DNA from: Candidatus Aenigmatarchaeota archaeon
Lineage (GTDB): Archaea; Aenigmatarchaeota; Aenigmatarchaeia; CG10238-14; SpSt-28
Assembly (NCBI GenBank): GCA_025058985.1
Contig: JANXEB010000043.1
Location: forward strand, 1-11,335
Length of the DNA stretch: 11,335 nucleotides
Direction: 5' to 3'
Numbering within the stretch: the first letter of the stretch is position 1; the number at the start of each line of letters is the position of its first letter. Below the pieces are notes generated by a model. That model did not search any database. It saw nothing but the letters and a program-made list of their open reading frames with translations, and was not told the origin of the DNA. The position numbers were made by a program, and so were the translations under genes. Below, one piece after another: positions 7,007-11,335 of the stretch.

Positions 7007-7701
7007 TACTTTATATTTTCCTCCTTAAGAAATTTAACTTTTTCATTCATCTTCACAACTGCTATATCTGCTCCTTTAAATTCTTTTTCAGATTTTTCTA
7101 AAATATCTAATGCTAGTTTTATAGCTTCTTTTTCTTCTAAATCTTCTCTCCAATATTGTTGTAAATTTTTTATTGCTGCCTGAGCTCCTCTTCCTAAGGA
7201 ATGTGCTTTCCACTCAAAAATCATGCCAGCTGTATCTACCTCAACCAAGTGCACTCCTAATTTATCCCAACCAGCTATTAATAGTCCAACACCAAAAGGT
7301 CTAAGACCTGCTATTAGTGTAGAATATTGGATTCTATCTGCTATATTTTTCGATATAGATAAAATATTTTCTGGTTCATCATATGTTATCGTATGTACTT
7401 GAGCTCTTATCCTAGCATAATCTATCAAGACTCTAGCATCGGATAAAAAACCGGAAGCAGCTGCAACAACATGATCATCTATTTGAAATAATTTTTCTAT
7501 AGTAGGTTTCATTAATTTATTTCCATGAACAACTCTAGTTGCAGCTAAAACAACGCCATCAACAAAAGTTATTCCCATAATTGTAGCTCCTCTTTTAACT
7601 GTTTCCCTAGCATACTCTACTTGTAATAACCTCCCATCGGGAGTAAACATGGCTATTGTTCTATCATAACCCATGTATTCTGGTAAACCAGCTTCAACCA
7701 T
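7006..7701 (-). CDS. psmA: 20S proteasome subunit alpha
   Basis: A 231-residue outer-ring subunit of the archaeal 20S proteasome, non-catalytic, forming the gate. The N-terminal gate region contains GYDRTIAMFTPDGRLLQVEYARE, with the YDR triad at 12-14, about three to four residues deeper than in some well-known archaeal alphas. Next come VKRGATIMGI and the IEKLFQIDDHVVAAASGFLSDARVL segment. Lys70 in IEK corresponds to the pocket lysine that receives HbYX tails of activators. GVGLLIAG (137-144) and SLGRGAQAA follow. A charged helical tail ends the protein. It starts the leftward operon through SBDS and rrp4-41-42 (1-bp overlap with SBDS). Its start is 38 bp from the divergent psmB start. No SD motif precedes the ATG, so a leaderless mRNA is likely. 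Confidence 0.97.
   Translation of the reverse strand: MVEAGLPEYMGYDRTIAMFTPDGRLLQVEYARETVKRGATIMGITFVDGVVLAATRVVHGNKLMKPTIEKLFQIDDHVVAAASGFLSDARVLIDYARIRAQVHTITYDEPENILSISKNIADRIQYSTLIAGLRPFGVGLLIAGWDKLGVHLVEVDTAGMIFEWKAHSLGRGAQAAIKNLQQYWREDLEEKEAIKLALDILEKSEKEFKGADIAVVKMNEKVKFLKEENIK
7020..7024 (-). promoter_or_regulatory. Distant Shine-Dalgarno-like GGAGG ahead of SBDS
   Basis: AAGGAGGA on the minus strand lies inside the last psmA codons (Lys-Glu-Glu), with 13 nt between GGAGG and the SBDS ATG. It is the only strong SD-like string I found before a start in the window. The spacing is longer than optimal and the bases are also explained by coding, so its function is doubtful. Confidence 0.25.
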
Positions 7702-7739
7702 AAATATTTAATTTAAATTTAAATATTAAATATTCTTTT
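7702..7739. promoter_or_regulatory. 38-bp divergent promoter between psmA and psmB with inverted repeat
   Basis: The region is almost purely A/T. It holds 9-bp inverted arms AATATTTAA (7703-7711) and TTAAATATT (7719-7727) around a 7-bp TTTAAAT core centred on 7715. TATA-like TTTAAATTT (7712-7720) ends 20 nt before the psmB ATG at 7740, and the right arm lies 18-26 nt before the psmA ATG. Both proteasome subunits could therefore be driven by overlapping TATA elements, with leaderless transcripts. Confidence 0.55.
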
Positions 7740-8357
7740 ATGTTCAATACAAAAAACATTAAGAAATCAGGAACTACAACAGTTGGAATAATTTGTAAAG
7801 ATGGTGTTGTTCTAGGATCGGAAAAGAAATCAGTAATGGGTTATTTGATAGCAAGTAAAGAAGCAAAAAAAATATTTCCAGTAGCTGATAGAATAGCTGT
7901 AACCGTTGCTGGTGTATGGGGAGATGGAATAGCATTAGTAAGATATCTAAAAGCTGAAATAAAGCTTTATGAAATGGAAAACAAGATGAATATAAGTGTT
8001 AAAGGAGCTGCTAGTTTACTATCAAACATTCTTTATTCTGGTAGATGGACTTTTCTTCCCTATATGGTAGAATTAATAGTAGCTGGATATGATGATAAAC
8101 CAGCCATATTCACTATAGATGCTATAGGTGGTTTAGAAGAAGAGAAAAAGTTCTTTTCAACAGGAAGCGGTAGTCCAATTGCTCTTGGTGTCTTAGAGGA
8201 CTCTTATAGTGATGATATAACAGTTGAAAAAGCTAAAGAAATAGCAGTTAGAGCAATTAAATCTGCGATAGAAAGAGATATAGGTTCTGGCGGCAAAGCA
8301 ATAGATTTATGTTTAATAACTAAAGATAATTTATATATAGAAAGTTTAAAACTTTAA
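7740..8357 (+). CDS. psmB: 20S proteasome subunit beta (catalytic, N-terminal threonine hydrolase)
   Basis: The proteolytic inner-ring subunit, 205 residues. An 11-residue propeptide ending in Gly11 precedes the catalytic Thr12 (GTTTVGI), exposed by autoprocessing to give a 194-residue mature chain. The active-site set is complete: Thr12, Glu28 (mature 17), Lys44 (mature 33), Ser140 in STGSGSP (mature 129), and Asp180 in ERDIGSGG. It is the only beta gene in the window, and with one psmA gene this would make a simple alpha7-beta7-beta7-alpha7 particle. It leads a rightward group with aCPSF1, 12 bp downstream, a pairing known in other archaea. The ATG has no SD motif and lies about 20 nt from a TATA-like box, suggesting a leaderless mRNA. 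Confidence 0.97.
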   Translation: MFNTKNIKKSGTTTVGIICKDGVVLGSEKKSVMGYLIASKEAKKIFPVADRIAVTVAGVWGDGIALVRYLKAEIKLYEMENKMNISVKGAASLLSNILYSGRWTFLPYMVELIVAGYDDKPAIFTIDAIGGLEEEKKFFSTGSGSPIALGVLEDSYSDDITVEKAKEIAVRAIKSAIERDIGSGGKAIDLCLITKDNLYIESLKL

Positions 8358-8369
8358 GTTTTTGTTCTT
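8358..8369 (+). terminator. U-rich spacer between psmB and aCPSF1 (possible attenuator)
   Basis: The 12-nt gap GTTTTTGTTCTT is 9/12 T with no A. In archaea such U-rich tracts at 3' ends are where aCPSF1/FttA and RNA polymerase act in termination. It may partly terminate psmB mRNA just before the gene for the termination factor itself. This is an inference from composition. Confidence 0.3.
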
Positions 8370-10232
8370 ATGAAAATATTTGAAGAAATAAAACAAGTAT
8401 TAGGAGAAGGTAATATAGAAAAGATAGAGTTGGAAGGTAGTGAAATAATAGTATATGTGAAAAGCAAAGAGATTATAATAAACCAAGAAAACTACGTCAA
8501 AGAAATAGTTAATAAAATAAAAAAAAGAGTTGAAATAAGAGCTGTAAAGGATTTATTATTGGATGAAGAAGAAGCTAAGAAAAAAATCCTAGAGCTAGTT
8601 CCTAGGGAAGCTAACATAAAAGAGATTTACTTCGATAGAGATTCTTGTATCGTTTATATACTCGCAGAAAAACCTGGATTAATAATAGGAAAAGGTGCTG
8701 AACTTATAAGAAGAATTAAAAAAGAAATATTTTGGTCATTGAAGATTGAAAGACTACCAATTCTAAAATCAACAATAATGGAAAACATTAGAAAAATGTT
8801 TATAGCAGAATCCTCTTTTAGAAAAAATTTTTTAAACGAAGTTGGGAAAAAAATATTGAAAGAAATCAAAGAAAAAAGAAACTGGATTAGAATTATACCC
8901 TTGGGCGGATATGGTGAAATTGGAAGAAGTTGTACTTTGTTAGAAACTCCTAAGTCAAAAATACTTATAGACTGTGGAGTAAATATTGGTAACTTCAACG
9001 AATTTTATCCAATTTTTAATCTAGATGAGTTTGATTATAATTTAATAGATGCTATCATTGTTTCACATTCACATTTAGATCACATAGGTGCAATTCCACT
9101 ACTCTACGAAATGGGCTATGATGGTCCTCTTTACATGACTGAACCAACCTTACATTTATCTACTTTGTTATGGTTGGATTTTATGGAAGTAATACATAAG
9201 AGTGGTTTGCAAAAATTTTATAGCATACATGGAATAAAAGAAGCTATAAGAAGAGCTGTAACACTAAAATATGGAGAAGTCGCTGATATAAGTAGTGATG
9301 TTAAATTAACATTTTATAATGCTGGCCATATATTAGGTTCTGCTATTTGTCATCTTCATATTGGAGAAGGTCTACATAATATTGTGTATGCAGTTGATCA
9401 AAAATACGGAAAAAGTTTGTTATTGGACCAAGTTAATACGGTTTTTCCGAGATTAGAAACTTTAATAATAGAAACTACCTATGGAGCTAAAGAGGATAAA
9501 ATGCCGCCTAGAAAGGAAGTTGAAAAAGAATTTTTGGATATTGTTAACAAAACGATGGAAAGGGGTGGAATTTGTTTGATTCCGTCTTTTTCTGTAGAAA
9601 GAGCGCAGGAACTAATGGCAATACTTTACTTAAACAATTTCCAACATCCCATCTATTTAGATGGAATGATTTGGGAAGCTAATGAAATTTTTTCTGCTTA
9701 TCCAGATTACATGGGAAAAACAATGAGAAAACTGATTAAAGAGGGAAAAAATGTTTTTACTAGTGATATATTTAAAAGAATAGGCAGTCGGCAAGATAGA
9801 GAAAAGGCGTGGGAAGATAAACCATGCGTTATTATTAGTACTAGTGGTATGTTAACTGGCGGTCCTGCAATAGAGCATTTAAAAGCTTTGTGCGAAAATG
9901 AAAAAAATACTTTGATTTTTGTTGGTTATCAAGCAGTTGGAACTTTGGGGAGAAAAATTCAAAGAGGAGAAAGAGAAATCTTACTCCAAGAAAATGGTAA
10001 ACAAGTTCCGTTTAAAATTAACATGGAGGTTTTTACTTCTAATGGCTTAAGCGGTCATTCAGATAGAAGACAATTACTAGCTTATATTGGTGATATAAAT
10101 ATAAAACCAAAAAAAATCATTTGCTGCCATGGTGAATTTAGCAAAACTCAAGAATTCGCGAATGATGTAGAAAAAATTTTCAAAATAAAAACTTTTACTC
10201 CAATTAACTTAGAGTCTGTCAGATGCATTTGA
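8370..10232 (+). CDS. fttA: aCPSF1/FttA, beta-CASP ribonuclease and transcription termination factor
   Basis: A 620-residue archaeal CPSF73-like nuclease, shown in model archaea to cleave U-rich RNA and terminate transcription. Order: two N-terminal KH-type domains (about 1-60 and 65-140, with EKPGLIIGKGAELI at 100-113), a metallo-beta-lactamase core, and an inserted beta-CASP domain. Zinc ligands are intact: SHSHLDH (His233, His235, Asp237, His238), AGHILGSA (His320), Asp343, GHSD (His563) and CCHGE (His587). Beta-CASP elements include ETTYG at 368-372, IPSFSVERAQELM at 404-416 and VGYQAVGTLGRKI at 518-530. The KH loop reads GKGA where I recall GKGG as usual. Length is close to the family's 630-640. 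It follows psmB by 12 bp and overlaps the transporter gene by 10 bp. Confidence 0.96.
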   Translation: MKIFEEIKQVLGEGNIEKIELEGSEIIVYVKSKEIIINQENYVKEIVNKIKKRVEIRAVKDLLLDEEEAKKKILELVPREANIKEIYFDRDSCIVYILAEKPGLIIGKGAELIRRIKKEIFWSLKIERLPILKSTIMENIRKMFIAESSFRKNFLNEVGKKILKEIKEKRNWIRIIPLGGYGEIGRSCTLLETPKSKILIDCGVNIGNFNEFYPIFNLDEFDYNLIDAIIVSHSHLDHIGAIPLLYEMGYDGPLYMTEPTLHLSTLLWLDFMEVIHKSGLQKFYSIHGIKEAIRRAVTLKYGEVADISSDVKLTFYNAGHILGSAICHLHIGEGLHNIVYAVDQKYGKSLLLDQVNTVFPRLETLIIETTYGAKEDKMPPRKEVEKEFLDIVNKTMERGGICLIPSFSVERAQELMAILYLNNFQHPIYLDGMIWEANEIFSAYPDYMGKTMRKLIKEGKNVFTSDIFKRIGSRQDREKAWEDKPCVIISTSGMLTGGPAIEHLKALCENEKNTLIFVGYQAVGTLGRKIQRGEREILLQENGKQVPFKINMEVFTSNGLSGHSDRRQLLAYIGDINIKPKKIICCHGEFSKTQEFANDVEKIFKIKTFTPINLESVRCI

Positions 10233-11071
10233 AAACACCAATATTACCAGCTGCACTTTCAGGTATTCTTTGGGGCACTGTCGGATTTTTTGTAAGAAGT
10301 TTAAGAAATCTACCAAGTTTAGAAATTGCTTGGTTTAGATTTTTCTTCGGAATAATTTTTTTAATGATAATTTTCCCTATTTTAAGAGAAAAAATTAAAG
10401 CAAAAAATAAAAAAATTCTTTTTCTGAATGGTTTAATTATATCGTTTTGGTATCCTTTTTACATAACTTCAATAAATTTTGGTGCAGGTATTGGAGAAGC
10501 AGCTTTTTTACTTTCTTCAGCTTATGTGTTTTCAGTTGTTTTTTCTGCAATTATTTTAAAAGAAACAATTGACAAGAAAACTGCTTTTGTACTTTCATTA
10601 GTAGTTATAGGCAATATAATGATTTTAAAACCATTTGAACTGTTTCAAAATTTTGCTGAAGTTTTAGCTTTGATATGTGGAATGGCTTACGGGCTAAACC
10701 TAGTGATTTTGCGTAAAAGTCAAAAAATTCATAATTCTTTTACTACAGTATTTTATCAGTTTCTAGTTCCGTCTATTTTACTTTTACCATTTTCTTTTAC
10801 TACATTCAAACTACCTAATTTGAACGAACTTCTTTATTTAATTAGTTTTAGTTTAATAGCTACTGTTTTTCCAATTATTTTATTTGTGCGTAGTTTAAAA
10901 TATCTTAAGACGTTTGAGGCTGGCATTCCAGCCTTACTAGAACCTATCTCTGCTAGTATAATTGGTTGGTTGGTTTTTTCTGAAATTATGGATATCTTTT
11001 CAATTTTGGGAGCTATTCTTATCATTTTGGCTAATCTTTACTATTTGTTTATAAAAAACGATAATAAGTAA
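10223..11071 (+). CDS. EamA/DMT-superfamily transporter (10 membrane segments)
   Basis: A 282-residue hydrophobic protein of the drug/metabolite transporter superfamily, in two EamA-like halves. By eye, membrane segments lie near 8-26, 35-54, 64-84, 91-112, 119-136, 143-163, 174-192, 203-222, 234-252 and 257-277. Family-typical strings are SGILWGTVGFFVRSL near the N-terminus, the first-repeat SSAYVFSVVFSAIILKETI (98-116) and the second-repeat LLEPISASIIGWLVFSEI (238-255) with its following LGAILIILANL. Substrate cannot be told from sequence; family members export or import amino acids, nucleotides or metabolites. The ATG at 10223 overlaps the aCPSF1 end by 10 bp in another frame, so it is probably translated from the same mRNA, an unexpected partner for proteasome and termination genes. 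No SD motif is seen. It ends 43 bp before the convergent tRNA gene. Confidence 0.9.
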   Translation: MHLKTPILPAALSGILWGTVGFFVRSLRNLPSLEIAWFRFFFGIIFLMIIFPILREKIKAKNKKILFLNGLIISFWYPFYITSINFGAGIGEAAFLLSSAYVFSVVFSAIILKETIDKKTAFVLSLVVIGNIMILKPFELFQNFAEVLALICGMAYGLNLVILRKSQKIHNSFTTVFYQFLVPSILLLPFSFTTFKLPNLNELLYLISFSLIATVFPIILFVRSLKYLKTFEAGIPALLEPISASIIGWLVFSEIMDIFSILGAILIILANLYYLFIKNDNK

Positions 11072-11093
11072 AATTACTTCGTAAGGAAAGATT

Positions 11094-11099
11094 AAAAAA
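11094..11099 (-). terminator. Oligo-T tract downstream of tRNA-Ala
   Basis: Six T residues on the minus strand begin 16 nt after the discriminator base of the tRNA. This fits the oligo-T termination used by archaeal RNA polymerase. The gap between the transporter and the tRNA (11072-11114) shows no other clear element. Confidence 0.4.
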
Positions 11100-11114
11100 T
11101 AATTTAACAAAGAA

Positions 11115-11186
11115 TGGACCGGCCGGGATTCGAACCCGGAGCCTCCGCTTTGCAAGAGCGGCGATCTACCATTGATCTACCGGCCC
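11115..11186 (-). tRNA. tRNA-Ala(UGC)
   Basis: A 72-nt cloverleaf. The acceptor GGGCCGG/CCGGTCC contains the G3-U70 wobble that identifies alanine tRNA. The D stem is GATC/GATC, with a 7-nt loop keeping G18-G19. The anticodon stem is CCGCT/AGCGG with loop CTTGCAA, giving anticodon TGC. The T stem is CCGGG/CCCGG with loop TTCGAAT, and the discriminator is A73. U8-A14, A15-U48 and T54-A58 tertiary pairs are all possible. There is no intron, and CCA is not encoded (TTCT follows A73). The second D-stem pair is A11-U24, an R-Y orientation unusual for an elongator tRNA. GC is 46/72 against about 30% around it, possibly hinting at warm growth. A TATA-like TATATAAAT (11196-11204) is too close to the 5' end to be a typical promoter, so processing from the overlapping upstream gene's transcript is plausible. 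Confidence 0.97.
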
Positions 11187-11335
11187 TTAAATTTATTTAT
11201 ATATTCTTCTAAGTATTTTCTCATTTTTTCATCTTGTGATGCATTGCAATATTTTTCAACAAGTGCAATAGTATCTCTAAAATCATGTTCTTTTCTAATT
11301 TCTGGTATTTCTTCTAATTTGTAAAATATTTTTTT
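11177..11335 (-). CDS. C-terminal end of an unidentified protein, stop codon inside tRNA-Ala
   Basis: The minus strand is open from the window edge for 52 codons. It ends at a TAG formed by tRNA bases 8-10, so the last 10 bp of coding sequence are also the tRNA 5' end. The peptide starts KKIFYKLEEIPEIRKEHD at the window edge and ends EYINKFKGR. It is charged, helix-rich (KYCNASQDEKMRKYLEEY in the middle) and rich in A/T codons like its neighbours, supporting real coding, although only the tail is present. I do not recognise the family. The start lies beyond the right edge. If the downstream tRNA is cut out by RNase P, the mRNA loses its stop codon, so translation and tRNA maturation from one transcript would conflict. 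Confidence 0.6.
   Translation of the reverse strand, partial: KKIFYKLEEIPEIRKEHDFRDTIALVEKYCNASQDEKMRKYLEEYINKFKGR

Noticed and set aside
8654..8998. 114-codon minus-strand frame inside aCPSF1
   Set aside because: Open only because the sense strand is A-rich; it overlaps conserved KH and beta-lactamase coding, and the peptide looks like an antisense shadow.
10834..11025. 63-codon minus-strand frame inside the EamA transporter
   Set aside because: Antisense of conserved transmembrane coding, with no independent support.
11073..11086. Short hairpin TTAC-TTC-GTAA after the transporter gene
   Set aside because: A 4-bp stem is expected by chance and is not followed by a plus-strand T tract, so it is not called a terminator.
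11196..11204. TATATAAAT on the minus strand as the tRNA promoter
   Set aside because: It is centred only about 14 nt from the mature tRNA 5' end, too close for a normal archaeal TATA box, and it is coding for Glu-Tyr-Ile-Asn of the overlapping gene.
1..11335. CRISPR array, insertion sequence, intein, prophage, toxin-antitoxin or defence genes
   Set aside because: No spaced direct repeats, transposase or integrase signatures, intein splice motifs in the RFC genes, or defence-family domains were seen; all gaps are 46 bp or shorter.

Overview
The window reads as a compact, AT-rich (by eye about 30% GC) archaeal chromosome segment. The archaeal assignment rests on eL21, RFC clamp-loader subunits, a 20S proteasome, an Rrp4/Rrp41/Rrp42 exosome, SBDS, aCPSF1/FttA and an intronless tRNA-Ala with no encoded CCA. 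Annotated genes cover more than 98% of the bases. No gap exceeds 46 bp, most neighbours overlap by 1-38 bp, and almost no start codon has a Shine-Dalgarno motif. This economy, with slightly short proteins, suggests a reduced genome, possibly a DPANN/nanoarchaeal lineage. That placement is inference; the sequence does not prove it.

Layout, left to right. (1) Kae1 of the KEOPS complex (+) runs convergently into RFC large subunit (-), with a 38-bp tail overlap. (2) A leftward transcript eL21 > RFC-S > RFC-L makes a ribosomal protein and the sliding-clamp loader. (3) A PAC2-family (proteasome-assembly-chaperone-like) gene diverges from eL21 across 31 bp and overlaps the tail of rrp42. (4) A leftward operon psmA > SBDS > rrp4 > rrp41 > rrp42, every junction overlapping, is the core of the archaeal exosome-proteasome superoperon. 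(5) Across 38 bp containing an inverted repeat, psmB > aCPSF1/FttA > an EamA-type transporter runs rightward. (6) A leftward tRNA-Ala(UGC) follows, whose 5' end is overlapped by the stop codon of an unidentified protein gene running off the window.

The genes form a coherent information-processing and turnover module. One short divergent promoter feeds both proteasome subunits; the alpha arm continues into ribosome maturation (SBDS) and RNA decay (exosome), and the beta arm into the transcription-termination nuclease. The clamp loader and KEOPS subunit are further housekeeping genes. I see no CRISPR array, insertion sequence, intein, prophage or defence system. The features most worth attention are architectural: the TAG stop formed by tRNA bases 8-10, an A11-U24 pair in that tRNA, an RFC-L ending before the region where a PCNA-binding peptide would be expected, compact symmetric promoters, and oligo-T tracts supplied by the opposing gene's lysine codons.
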